From assembly GCA_900556795.1 (NCBI GenBank), contig USQD01000027.1:1-13023 (forward strand): a DNA stretch of 13,023 nucleotides, given 5' to 3'. Shown piece after piece: positions 1 through 7,430 of the stretch; positions within the stretch are counted from its first letter, which is position 1; each line of letters opens with the position of its first letter. The notes under the pieces are model-generated. The model saw only the letters and a list, made by a program, of their open reading frames with translations. It ran no database searches and was not told where the DNA came from. Both the position numbers and the translations under genes were made by a program. The DNA comes from an uncultured Prevotella sp. Lineage in GTDB: Bacteria; Bacteroidota; Bacteroidia; Bacteroidales; Bacteroidaceae.

Positions 1-675
1 TGGGAGTGGTTCCCAAGCAAGACCGAACAGATTCTTGCCGGCGTATTCTATAAGTATCTGAAAGACCCTATAGAGCAAGTGTTCGTAACATCGGATGGCA
101 AGATTGGAGCCGGAACCGATGCCTACTACATGCCGGACAATCTGGGTAATGCCAAGAACATGGGCTTCGAAATCGACGTGATCAAGTACATCCGCCACTT
201 CGGAGTAAAGGCGAATTATACTTACACCCATTCTGAAATCACCACCTCGAAGCGAGAGTATCAGGAGGGTAGTGCCGAGTATAAGACGGGCGTAACCCAG
301 ACCCGTCCGCTGGTTAACCAGGCTCCTCATACCGCCAACATTTCCTTATTATATAAGGATACGGAGCATGGCTGGAATGCTCAGTTGGCCTCTTCCTTCA
401 CGGGCACCAAGCTTGCCCTGGTTTCTCCCTTCAAGGATGCCGACCAGTGGGATAAGGCGATGTTCGGTCTCGATCTGAGTGCCGAGAAGCAATTCAAGAA
501 CGGCTTCTCCATCTTCTTCAAGGCAAACAATCTGCTCGATGCCAAGCGCGAGAGATACTTGAAAACCGTGAACAAGAGCAACCTGGAGTATGAGGGTCAG
601 AAGAGCGATAAGACCATCGTGGGAACTTATCAGTATGGCAGAACCTTCCTGCTGGGAGTAAGATACAAACTTTAA
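1..675 (+). CDS. TonB-dependent outer-membrane receptor, C-terminal part (5' truncated by window)
   Basis: The frame is open from the first base and ends at TAA 673-675, leaving 224 visible residues. The start lies upstream of the window; the GTG at 79 is internal and not a start. The visible part alternates aromatic/hydrophobic and polar residues as in transmembrane beta-strands (for example GVFYKYL, ANYTYTHSEI, SIFFKANNLLDAKRERY). It ends with YGRTFLLGVRYKL, typical of the last barrel strand of Bacteroidota TonB-dependent receptors. The N-AN-L-(L/F)-D-A-K motif near the end is also common in this family. Such receptors import large or scarce ligands (iron chelates, vitamins, glycans) across the outer membrane using TonB energy. 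The partner gene 26 bp downstream is a lipoprotein that is not SusD-like, so this is probably not a classical SusCD glycan importer. The ligand cannot be told from this fragment. Confidence 0.85.
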   Translation, partial: WEWFPSKTEQILAGVFYKYLKDPIEQVFVTSDGKIGAGTDAYYMPDNLGNAKNMGFEIDVIKYIRHFGVKANYTYTHSEITTSKREYQEGSAEYKTGVTQTRPLVNQAPHTANISLLYKDTEHGWNAQLASSFTGTKLALVSPFKDADQWDKAMFGLDLSAEKQFKNGFSIFFKANNLLDAKRERYLKTVNKSNLEYEGQKSDKTIVGTYQYGRTFLLGVRYKL

Positions 676-701
676 AAGGTAAAAAAGTAAAAAGGTAAAA
701 A
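674..701 (+). repeat. A-rich duplicated leader before the lipoprotein gene
   Basis: The 26-bp gap between the receptor stop and the lipoprotein ATG consists of two copies of AAAAGGTAAAAAA separated by GT. The second copy puts AAAGG about six bases before the ATG and could act as the ribosome-binding site. The short gap and shared direction suggest one transcript. The duplication itself may be simple slippage. Confidence 0.5.
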
Positions 702-2096
702 ATGAAAAAGATAAGTACTTTTGCTGCTTTGCTCATGATGGCAGCAGCTGCAATGTTCTCCACATCTTGCGAGAACGATAATATCAATCCATACGATTAC
801 GTGAATAATGGCGGTAATGGAAGTGATGGCAATGAGAACCAGGGTTCTAAGGATGTCATTACAACGAAGGTGGCAGAATATCCTGCAGGTTCTGTGGTTT
901 GGACCAAGGATACTACCCTGAGCGAGAGCGTTGAGATTCCTGTAGGAGCATCGCTCTACATTGAGCCGGGCGTAACCGTTACCTGCAAATCAGAGGTTCA
1001 GGTGCCGGTAGAGATCGTAGTATTGGGCAATCTCTATTGCCTGGGAACCGCCGAAAAGCCAGTTACCATTACTTCTGATACCAAGAAGCCGGCTGATTGG
1101 GGCGGCATCATCTGCGGATACAATTCAGAAGAAGTGGTGCTCAATCACGTGGATGTGGCCTATGCCGGTGCTACTCCTACCGAGAGTTCAGCTTCTTTCC
1201 AGAACAAGCTTTTCAAGACCACCATCGATGGTGGCGTGCCAGCCTTCCACTTCTGTAATGTAAACGGCAAGTTTGTGATGACCAACAGTTTCTTCCATGA
1301 CAACTACAACGACCAGACTTACTTCACCGGTGGTAACGGCGTGATTATCAATAATATCTTTGCCGATAGCGGAAATGCTGCCGATGGTGGCGAGGCCATC
1401 AACGTAAAGGCAGGTTGCAGGCTCGATGTAGCCAACAACATCATCTACAACGCCTGCACCAACGCCTTCAAACTTTCTAATGCCGGCAATAGCGAGGTAA
1501 TCCCTCTCTCTGAGATGACCGTCTATAACAACACCATCGTCAATTGCGGCTGGCGCCGTTCCAAAAACAAGAAGGGTGGTTCTGTCTGGGTAGAGAAGGC
1601 AGCGAAGCCAATCTTCGTGAACAATCTCATCTTCGATTCCCGTTTCGGCTTGAAGCAGCCAAAGAAGGATGGTGCTGATATGGAGCACAGTCGTCTTACA
1701 CCAAACTACTACTTTGCATCTACAGAGACAGGCGTAGCGCAGATGGCGAAGGATGCAGAGCTCGGCATCTGGTTTGATACCGATATCAAGAGCAGCGTGG
1801 CTGGTCAGCTCAATCCTCTCTTCAAGAACTTCACTCAGAGCGAGAAGATGAATATCAATTGCGAGATAGATGATGTAGCCCAAGGTGCTCCATTGGCATT
1901 CGACAAGAGTTGGAATTTCGATTATCAGGCAGGTAGTCCTGCCCTCTCAGGAGGTGTAACCGATTTTGCCCGCCTTTTCCCACAAGGTCTGCCATTCTTC
2001 GGCATGAAGCAGGTGAATTTCCTGGATAAGAATAACGACCAGAACTATTACTTCGCCGCCCCATTGCCAAGCGCAAGATTCGGAGCAAGATTGTAA
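702..2096 (+). CDS. Predicted surface lipoprotein with right-handed beta-helix-like repeats
   Basis: This 464-residue protein starts with a lipoprotein signal peptide: MKK, then a hydrophobic Ala/Met stretch, then FSTSC with Cys23 as the likely acylated residue. The acidic/Asn residues just after Cys23 (ENDN) resemble Bacteroidota surface-export signals. A Gly/Asn-rich linker follows (about 31-50). Residues about 60-155 carry phrases such as SLYIEPGVTVTC and PADWGGIICG, usual in Bacteroidota proteins that open a parallel beta-helix. Residues about 180-310 show repeated N-N-(I/T)-(I/F/V) turns (VIINNIF, VANNIIYN, VYNNTIVN, FVNNLIF), the ladder expected of a right-handed beta-helix. I see no clear catalytic motif. 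It most likely binds or helps deliver the ligand of the adjacent TonB receptor, with which it appears co-transcribed. The fold is fairly likely; the function is open. Confidence 0.8.
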   Translation: MKKISTFAALLMMAAAAMFSTSCENDNINPYDYVNNGGNGSDGNENQGSKDVITTKVAEYPAGSVVWTKDTTLSESVEIPVGASLYIEPGVTVTCKSEVQVPVEIVVLGNLYCLGTAEKPVTITSDTKKPADWGGIICGYNSEEVVLNHVDVAYAGATPTESSASFQNKLFKTTIDGGVPAFHFCNVNGKFVMTNSFFHDNYNDQTYFTGGNGVIINNIFADSGNAADGGEAINVKAGCRLDVANNIIYNACTNAFKLSNAGNSEVIPLSEMTVYNNTIVNCGWRRSKNKKGGSVWVEKAAKPIFVNNLIFDSRFGLKQPKKDGADMEHSRLTPNYYFASTETGVAQMAKDAELGIWFDTDIKSSVAGQLNPLFKNFTQSEKMNINCEIDDVAQGAPLAFDKSWNFDYQAGSPALSGGVTDFARLFPQGLPFFGMKQVNFLDKNNDQNYYFAAPLPSARFGARL

Positions 2097-2107
2097 ACAA
2101 TAATTAT

Positions 2108-2161
2108 AAAAAAGAAAAGCATGCAGGCTATAGAAATGTAGCTTGCACGCTTTTCTTTTTT
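2108..2161. terminator. Intrinsic terminator, probably bidirectional
   Basis: Arms of 22 bases (2108-2129 and 2140-2161) pair with only two non-Watson-Crick positions around a 10-base loop. The outer part is A-rich on the left and T-rich on the right, so either strand yields a stem followed by a U-run. It starts 11 bp after the lipoprotein stop and ends transcription of the receptor-lipoprotein pair. It may also stop transcripts of the convergent SDR gene. Confidence 0.85.
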
Positions 2162-2264
2162 TCATGTTTCTACTCTCCTTTTCATGTTGATCTTGGGAAA
2201 AGTTTAGGTTGTTACAGAAAAAGTATTGATTGTAACTGGAAAAGATTTTCTTTAATCCTTTTGA

Positions 2265-2337
2265 AATCTCCGTTCATCGACGTTGAACGGCGGTTCAACG
2301 TCTTTGAACGGACATTCAACGTCGGTGAACGGAGATT
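2265..2337. repeat. Nested palindrome made of 21-bp tandem units (intergenic repeat element)
   Basis: Three tandem 21-bp units (2276-2296, 2297-2317, 2318-2338) share the pattern (A)(A/T)CG(T/A)C...TGAACGG...(A/G)TTC. The outer ends are a perfect 12-bp inverted repeat, AATCTCCGTTCA (2265-2276) and TGAACGGAGATT (2326-2337). Inside that, GACGTTGAA (2279-2287) pairs with TTCAACGTC (2315-2323). There is also an alternative perfect hairpin, GACGTTGAAC/GTTCAACGTC, with a 4-base loop (2279-2302). It lies in non-coding spacer between two convergent genes and is not followed by a T-run on either strand, so it does not look like a simple terminator. It resembles an extragenic palindromic repeat. Copy number elsewhere cannot be seen from this window. 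Confidence 0.8.
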
Positions 2338-2377
2338 CTATCTAGGTATAAAATCAAATGCAAGTACAGTTTCTATA

Positions 2378-3241
2378 TTATTTAATGGTAAGTCTCGTCC
2401 AAATCCATCTAGGAATCATTCGCCAGAGCGAAACGAGGATACTGTATTTCCAGTCGATGGTCTTGACTGCTTTTCCCCGTTCTATGGCATTTACAATCTG
2501 CTGAGCCACTTCCTGAGAAGTTAATTGCAGGGGATAGTTGCTGCCAGCTATCAGGTCAGTCTTTACAAAACCTGGCCGAATATCTGTGATAGCGATAGGA
2601 AGATGGCGCATGTGAGCCTGCTGGGTGAGGCACTCCAGGTAGTGGTTCTGGAAACGCTTGGTGGCAGAATAGGCAGGAGCAGCACCGAGCCCTTTTGTTC
2701 CGGCAATAGAGGTAATGCAGGCGATGCGGTAAGTATCATTGCCCTTGCCTTTATCTGATTTTTGCTCTAGTCTTAGCTTTTGCCCTTTATCTTGCTCTTG
2801 ACTCTGTTGGGCAAACCAGTTGAAAGCCGTATCCACCATTCTTACAAATCCCAGCCCATTGGTCTCAACGGTCTTCATTTCCTTTTCAAAATCAAGTGAA
2901 TTGTTTTGCCATCCGATTCCTGAACTATGGAAATATAAATCCATCCCACCGAGTTTTTCGATGAGTTTCTGAAGAAGAGTAGGGGCGTCAGCCGAAGTTA
3001 CATCTATCTGCTGATAGCAGATGATTTCTCCCCTGGATGCTTTCACGCCTTCTGAAATGTTCCCCTTCTGAGATACTTTTGTTTTCTGAGAAATAATCTG
3101 GTTTGTATTTCTTTTTACTTCTTCAAGTCGGTCTATTCTTCTTCCGGCTATTCCCACCTGCCAACCTCTCTGCGCTAAGAGGCTGGCTACTTCCATTCCT
3201 ATTCCTGAGGTTGCCCCCATCACAATCGCTTTCTTTGCCAT
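2378..3241 (-). CDS. Short-chain dehydrogenase/reductase (SDR) with hydrophilic insertions
   Basis: This is a 287-residue NAD(P)-dependent oxidoreductase of the classical SDR superfamily. The nucleotide-binding motif GATSGIG is at residues 9-15. Arg34-Arg35 after beta-2 suggest NADPH preference. The usual NNAG motif is replaced by HSSG (105-108). The catalytic set is present: Asn128, Ser178, and Tyr191-x3-Lys195 in YSATK. PGFVKT follows at 223-228. Classical members are about 240-260 residues; this one is longer mainly through two Lys/Gln/Ser-rich stretches at about 44-74 and 146-169. The C-terminal end is Trp-rich and hydrophobic (YSILVSLWRMIPRWIW), which may be a membrane-associating tail. 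The substrate is unknown. It is downstream of, and on the same strand as, the efflux operon, but has its own promoter box. Confidence 0.88.
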   Translation of the reverse strand: MAKKAIVMGATSGIGMEVASLLAQRGWQVGIAGRRIDRLEEVKRNTNQIISQKTKVSQKGNISEGVKASRGEIICYQQIDVTSADAPTLLQKLIEKLGGMDLYFHSSGIGWQNNSLDFEKEMKTVETNGLGFVRMVDTAFNWFAQQSQEQDKGQKLRLEQKSDKGKGNDTYRIACITSIAGTKGLGAAPAYSATKRFQNHYLECLTQQAHMRHLPIAITDIRPGFVKTDLIAGSNYPLQLTSQEVAQQIVNAIERGKAVKTIDWKYSILVSLWRMIPRWIWTRLTIK

Positions 3242-3266
3242 AGTTTTTTCTTTGATGTTTTTCCTT

Positions 3267-3286
3267 ATTCCTTTTAAAAAAGGAAT
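3267..3286. repeat. Perfect 9-bp inverted repeat in the SDR leader
   Basis: ATTCCTTTT (3267-3275) and AAAAGGAAT (3278-3286) form a perfect inverted repeat with a 2-base spacer, 26-45 bp upstream of the SDR start. On the minus strand it is not followed by a T-run. It may be a leader hairpin or a protein-binding site. Confidence 0.5.
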
Positions 3287-3293
3287 ATTTCAT

Positions 3294-3317
3294 TTAGTTA
3301 AACTAACTGCAAAGATA
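3294..3317 (-). promoter_or_regulatory. SDR promoter -7 box with overlapping palindromic operator candidate
   Basis: On the minus strand TATCTTTG (3317-3310) matches the Bacteroidota -7 consensus TAnnTTTG. No clear TTTG -33 element is found 19-21 bp upstream, where the sequence runs into the transporter stop codon. A perfect 13-bp palindrome, TTAGTT-A-AACTAA (3294-3306), lies where transcription should start, a typical repressor position. No regulator gene is adjacent, so the binding protein is unknown. Confidence 0.55.
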
Positions 3318-3340
3318 ATGTTTTTCTTTGAATGTGCGCA

Positions 3341-4873
3341 TTATCTGCTTGTTTTTTTCATCTTTCTTCCTACAAAATTCCATGCAGGCATTTTCTTTAG
3401 GGTACTTCTTACCGGCTGAACATCCCATAGCAGGAAGATGAGCAATACGGCAAGACCGATGATACAAGTAATGCCATAGAGGTTCCGGATACTGAGCATC
3501 AGAAGATTGGTGGCATCGTAGGGCAAACCGCGCGACATGTTGTCTGCCATCTGATAACGAAGCCCGAAACTGTAAAGACCTGAGCATATCGCCGACATCG
3601 GACCGTTGCGGATGATGCCTGCCATCGTCAATCCCATGAAGAAGTGCTGGAACGGTATCAGTTCTTCCAGATACACGGTGAGCATGCAGAAGAAGATGGC
3701 GTTGCCGAAGCTCCGCAGGAAGCAAGGCAGATAGAGTGCCTCGATGTTGAGACCTGGATGGATGAGGAAATACATCATCACAGGATAACATACCATCGTT
3801 GCTACACCTATCGTGAGCAGACGGGTGTATTTCTGACAGAGCACCTTGCACCAGAAAAGGCAGAAGAGGCAACCGGCGATGGCTCCCGTCCATTCCACGA
3901 AGTTGAGCACGTTGGTGGTGATGTTGCCGAAATGCAGCACGCCACCCGTAAAGGCGGTTTGCAGCACTTTAGGCGTACTGCCCATAAACTCTACGAAAGC
4001 GAAGAGAATGAGCAGCGGGATGAGTCGCTTATATTTCCACGCCTCGGGAGCGATGTAAGGGTGGCGCACATGTAGCATTCGCTGGATGCAGAAATATCCG
4101 GTAAGGATGAAGAGTAATACATCCATCTGCATAATCTTGGAATCGAGCCAGTTGTAGTGCTCGCCATAGGTGAAGAAGAAGATGAACTCCAGCATCCATG
4201 CCGACCATAGTATGCAGCCTAGATAGTCGAGACTGATAAAAGGCAATGGCTTCATGAAGTGGAAATCATGGGTAGTGACGTAGACTGTAAGTGCCACCAG
4301 AAGCAGCGTTCCCGTCATCGCCCAGTTGATGATGCGCCAATCCTGATAGATGTAAATCAGATGTTCGGTAATCCAAGGTGAGAGGAACATGTTTCCCAAA
4401 ACGATGCAATAGAGCAGGGGGAAGAAGATGGTGAAATCGCGCTTGGAGGTCATCCACAACTGGATGGTGCTCATACACTCGAAGGTTCCGCAGAGCTTGA
4501 AAAAGCCTGCAATGTAAGCGAGAATGCACATCACGGGCACAGAGTCGGTCCACATGATGAGGAAATTACAAGCTGCCACTACCAGGGCCGCATTCAGCAG
4601 GAGCTGGCGGTTGGTAAAGTGGAACTTCATCTTGAAGAGGAAGGGGAATGGCATCGCCACACCCACCACGTTGAACATGATGATCATGAGTACGTCTTCT
4701 CTCATCAAACTGTATTCGCCCATCACCTGGCTCATGGCTCCTCCATAGATTCCGCCCGACATCAGGAAGATGAAGGCGAAGAGGAGATAAATCCAAGGCT
4801 GTAATCGGCGAGGAATAAATCCATTAAATGAAGGGACTCGAAATGGTCCCTGTAACATAGGAGGTCCTGGCAT
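3341..4873 (-). CDS. MFS-type multidrug exporter, EmrB/DHA2-like (inner-membrane pump)
   Basis: This 510-residue, very hydrophobic protein has about 14 predicted membrane segments, the first near residues 26-47 and the last near the C-terminal end (ITCIIGLAVLLIFLLWDV). The size and segment count fit the DHA2 (EmrB-like) branch of the major facilitator superfamily. It follows an EmrA/HlyD-like adaptor by 43 bp and a TolC-like channel on the same strand. This is the EmrA-EmrB-TolC arrangement, which expels drugs, bile acids or other amphiphiles straight across both membranes. ATG at 4873 gives a Pro-rich cytosolic N-terminus; Met6 (4858) is a possible alternative start. Classical motif A is not well conserved to my eye, as is common in the Bacteroidota branch. 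The efflux role is well supported by context, but the substrate is unknown. Confidence 0.82.
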   Translation of the reverse strand: MPGPPMLQGPFRVPSFNGFIPRRLQPWIYLLFAFIFLMSGGIYGGAMSQVMGEYSLMREDVLMIIMFNVVGVAMPFPFLFKMKFHFTNRQLLLNAALVVAACNFLIMWTDSVPVMCILAYIAGFFKLCGTFECMSTIQLWMTSKRDFTIFFPLLYCIVLGNMFLSPWITEHLIYIYQDWRIINWAMTGTLLLVALTVYVTTHDFHFMKPLPFISLDYLGCILWSAWMLEFIFFFTYGEHYNWLDSKIMQMDVLLFILTGYFCIQRMLHVRHPYIAPEAWKYKRLIPLLILFAFVEFMGSTPKVLQTAFTGGVLHFGNITTNVLNFVEWTGAIAGCLFCLFWCKVLCQKYTRLLTIGVATMVCYPVMMYFLIHPGLNIEALYLPCFLRSFGNAIFFCMLTVYLEELIPFQHFFMGLTMAGIIRNGPMSAICSGLYSFGLRYQMADNMSRGLPYDATNLLMLSIRNLYGITCIIGLAVLLIFLLWDVQPVRSTLKKMPAWNFVGRKMKKTSR

Positions 4874-4877
4874 TTTC

Positions 4878-4910
4878 TATAATTTATAGTTTATAATTTA
4901 TAGTTTATAG
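4878..4910. repeat. AT-only tandem repeat in the adaptor-transporter gap
   Basis: TATAATTTATAGTT occurs twice in tandem (4878-4891 and 4892-4905), followed by a partial third copy (TATAG). It fills most of the 43-bp gap between the adaptor stop and the transporter ATG. It leaves no recognisable Shine-Dalgarno sequence, which is normal for the phylum. Confidence 0.7.
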
Positions 4911-4916
4911 AACATT

Positions 4917-5954
4917 CTATTTAATGTGAACCTTGGTTTCTACGTTCAGTCCGGCACGGAGCAAGGCTATCTGTTTCGGGTCATTGTCCTTGGTAAGGGC
5001 GATGCGAACAGGCACACGCTGCTCTACCTTTACGAAGTTGCCGGTGGCATTATCCACAGGAATCATGGAATAGGCATTGCCGGCTGCGGCAGAAAGGGCT
5101 TCTACTTTGCCATGGAATACTACACCAGGGATGGCATCGGCGGTGAAATCTACAGTCTTGCCCACGGTGATGCCGTCCATCTGAGTCTCTCGATAATTGG
5201 CTACCACCCATACATCGTTATCATCCACGATGCGAGCCAGCATCTGACCAGGCTGTACCAACTGACCTTCGTGAATATCCTTTCTTCCCATCACGCCATC
5301 GCAGGTTGCCACGATTACGGTATAGGAAAGATTCAGACGAGCCAGGTTGAGCTGTGCCTCTGCCACGCTCTCTCCGGCACGGGAACCGCCGAGCTGCTGG
5401 GTCTGCACATTGCGGACTGAAGCTGCACTTGCCTTGCGGCTGCTTGCCTGCTCATAACGCGCCTTGGCTCCCAGATAGCGGGCATAAGCATTGTCATATT
5501 GCTGACGGGTTACCGCATCCTTCTTCATCAAAGCCGCAAAACGGTCGAAGTCCTGCTTGGCATTCATCATATCCACACGAGCCTCCTCGATGCCGGCAGC
5601 TGCTGTCTGCACATTGGTATTGGTGGTGCCCATGCTGGCAGTAACTACCGAAGAACTTGACTTGGATCCACGCAAGCCTGCCTCTGCCTGAGCCACATGC
5701 AGACGGAACTCAGCATCCTCGATGATAACAAGGGTATCGCCCTTCTTTACGTGCTGATAGTCGTTGAAACGAATCTCCTTGATGAATCCCGGCACACGGG
5801 TATTGATAGGGGTGATGTGACGGTTCACCTGTGCATCATCGGTATAAGCCACATCGCTGCCATGATAGAAATGGCTGAAGCACCAGCCGATAGCTCCCAG
5901 AAAAAGGAGGATAATCACTACATTATATATTCTCTTGATAATCTTCTTGCTCAT
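4917..5954 (-). CDS. HlyD/EmrA-family periplasmic adaptor of tripartite efflux pump
   Basis: This is a 345-residue membrane-fusion protein. One N-terminal membrane anchor (about 12-28) precedes DVAYTDDAQVNRHITPINTRVPG (35-56), a hallmark of EmrA-like adaptors. The lipoyl-like half-motif follows (VPGFI...VKKGDTLV, to about 77). A long Ala/Gln/Glu/Arg-rich alpha-hairpin coiled coil spans about 83-210. The second lipoyl half and beta-barrel follow (EGQLVQPGQMLARI, 229-242). The conserved EmrA signature DNATGNFVKVEQRVPVRI is at 301-318. It should bridge the inner-membrane transporter encoded next (43 bp downstream) and the outer-membrane channel encoded just upstream (51 bp). A 12-bp direct repeat, TCTCTTGATAAT on the plus strand, occurs both within the first codons (5931-5942) and just before the start codon (5957-5968). 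Confidence 0.92.
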   Translation of the reverse strand: MSKKIIKRIYNVVIILLFLGAIGWCFSHFYHGSDVAYTDDAQVNRHITPINTRVPGFIKEIRFNDYQHVKKGDTLVIIEDAEFRLHVAQAEAGLRGSKSSSSVVTASMGTTNTNVQTAAAGIEEARVDMMNAKQDFDRFAALMKKDAVTRQQYDNAYARYLGAKARYEQASSRKASAASVRNVQTQQLGGSRAGESVAEAQLNLARLNLSYTVIVATCDGVMGRKDIHEGQLVQPGQMLARIVDDNDVWVVANYRETQMDGITVGKTVDFTADAIPGVVFHGKVEALSAAAGNAYSMIPVDNATGNFVKVEQRVPVRIALTKDNDPKQIALLRAGLNVETKVHIK

Positions 5955-6005
5955 AATCTCTTGATAATTGTTTTCGATAAAAACTCTTAATTCTGAATTT
6001 TAAAA

Positions 6006-7403
6006 TTAAATTTCTCCTGCCACGTACTTCATGCGATAGTAGGCATAGACAATGTTGATGCGGGCATCCACCTCGCTGAGCTCGGCATTGAGCTTGAGGT
6101 TGGAGGCATCCACCATATCCGTAACCAGAGCAAGTTGACTGAGATAGCGGGCATTCATCACGTCGTAGTTCTGTTGTGCCAGCTCTACGCTCTTTCGCTG
6201 AGTTTCCAGTTCTACGTAGGTTTGCTGATACTGCACGTAGGCAGCCTGCACATTATTGTTGAGCTGCTCTGCCTGAACGGCATGTGCCTCTTTTGCCTGT
6301 CGGGTCTCTACGGCAGCCTGCTTGATGCGCTTGTTGCTCTTGAAGAGAGAGCTGAGGCTGTATTTCACGCCTACGCCCACATACCAGACGTTGAGGTTCT
6401 TGTCAACAGGTGGTAATTCGAAGAGGATAGGTCCATCGAAGTTATCTGCGGCAACGAAAGCTACCTTTGGCAGAAGATCGCTCTTGGCAATCTTCTCTTT
6501 CTGTTCGGCGATGCGGATGGCATTACTGCTCTGCTCCAGGAGTGGGGAGTTCAGGGAGCCTGCCGTCTGCCAGTAAGCCTCGCCCTCCTTGCCGTAGGTC
6601 TTGTCGGCAATGCTGGCATCGGGGATAATCTGAATCTCCTGGCTTCCCTGGTTCATCTGGCTTCCTTCATTCTTTTGGCTTCCCTGGTTCATTCCTAGGG
6701 TATTGCAAAGCTGATGGTTCAGGATGCTTCGGTTGTTTCGGAGCGCCGTAAGACCGAGTTTAAGGCTTTCCATCTGGAGTTCGTATCGGGTGATGTCATT
6801 CTTCAGCGCCATTCCGTGCGTCTGTTTTTCCTTGATGTCATCGATGAGCTGGCGGGTCAACTCGATGTTCTTTTCATACACCTTGATGCGGTTGTCTATC
6901 TTATAGAGGTCGAGATATTGCCCCAGGGCGATGAAGCGAATCTGCTGTCGGGTGAGTTTCACGCCTACCTCTGCCTGCTGCTTTCCGAGTTCGGCGAGCT
7001 TGATGCCTGCGTTGATGGCTCCACCGGCGTAAACCACCTGCTGTGCCTGGAAGGCGAAGTTGTTGCCGAAATGTGGAGATTTCAAGCCGTGAACGTTGCT
7101 GAAGTCGCGGTCGGTAATCAGCGCATTGCCGATATAGCTGAATGAGAGGGAAGCATCAAGGTCGGGCAGTTTCTTGCTTTTAGCCGATTCGATGCCGAGA
7201 TGGGCTGCTTCTACTCCTGATAATGAAGTGCGAAGGCTCTTGCTGTTATCCTCCACCTTCTGGAAGAGCTGGCTGATGGTCATGTTTTCTTTCTTGCTGA
7301 CAGGCAAGGAAGCAGCCGCCCCTACGGTGGTTTGTGATTGAGCCGAAGCCCAATGGGTTCCTCCTGCAAGCAGAAGGCCTACAAATAAGATGTTCTTAAT
7401 CAT
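6006..7403 (-). CDS. TolC-like outer-membrane efflux channel (OEP family)
   Basis: This 465-residue protein begins with a cleavable signal peptide (MIKNILFVGLLLAGGTHWASA, cut near Ala21). No lipobox cysteine is seen. The body shows the two-fold OEP repeat. The first half has long Gln/Lys/Glu-rich helices and the FQAQQVVYAGGAINAGIK segment (about 118-135). The second half has the corresponding SSLFKSNKRIKQA segment (about 351-363) and helices continuing to about 460. The first-gene position, the shared strand and short gaps to the adaptor and pump support a single tripartite efflux operon. A three-copy 6-residue repeat (M/K-N-Q/E-G-S-Q) is inserted between the two halves at 238-255. A promoter box lies 28 bp upstream, and a divergent AraC-type regulator shares the intergenic region. 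Confidence 0.9.
   Translation of the reverse strand: MIKNILFVGLLLAGGTHWASAQSQTTVGAAASLPVSKKENMTISQLFQKVEDNSKSLRTSLSGVEAAHLGIESAKSKKLPDLDASLSFSYIGNALITDRDFSNVHGLKSPHFGNNFAFQAQQVVYAGGAINAGIKLAELGKQQAEVGVKLTRQQIRFIALGQYLDLYKIDNRIKVYEKNIELTRQLIDDIKEKQTHGMALKNDITRYELQMESLKLGLTALRNNRSILNHQLCNTLGMNQGSQKNEGSQMNQGSQEIQIIPDASIADKTYGKEGEAYWQTAGSLNSPLLEQSSNAIRIAEQKEKIAKSDLLPKVAFVAADNFDGPILFELPPVDKNLNVWYVGVGVKYSLSSLFKSNKRIKQAAVETRQAKEAHAVQAEQLNNNVQAAYVQYQQTYVELETQRKSVELAQQNYDVMNARYLSQLALVTDMVDASNLKLNAELSEVDARINIVYAYYRMKYVAGEI
6639..6692 (-). repeat. 18-bp in-frame tandem repeat inside the TolC-like gene
   Basis: Three 18-bp copies (6639-6656, 6657-6674, 6675-6692) encode MNQGSQ, KNEGSQ and MNQGSQ. The first and third copies differ by one base, while the middle one is more diverged. 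The repeat is a multiple of three, so copy-number change would keep the frame. It lies between the two OEP repeats, probably in an exposed loop. Confidence 0.85.
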
Positions 7404-7430
7404 TAATCATTACTTTTTGAATTTCGGGTG

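Noticed and set aside
1188..1883. Long open frame on the minus strand inside the lipoprotein gene
   Set aside because: It is fully antisense to a well-supported gene, has no recognisable domain or leader, and mirrors the codon pattern of the plus strand.
2265..2337. CRISPR array
   Set aside because: The 21-bp units are directly adjacent without unique spacers, and no cas gene is in the window.
2261..2524. Open frame with heptad-like ERRFNV repeats
   Set aside because: The repeated peptide is simply the 21-bp palindromic repeat read in frame; the rest is antisense to the SDR gene.
3267..3286. Inverted repeat as terminator of the efflux operon
   Set aside because: There is no T-run after the stem on the minus strand, and it lies inside the predicted SDR leader.
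3303..3893. Minus-strand frame overlapping the transporter gene
   Set aside because: It is a shifted frame of the transporter coding region with His/Arg/Ser-rich composition and no domain.
5931..5968. 12-bp direct repeat around the adaptor start codon as a phase-variation switch
   Set aside because: The two copies are 26 bp apart rather than in tandem; nothing suggests slippage or inversion.
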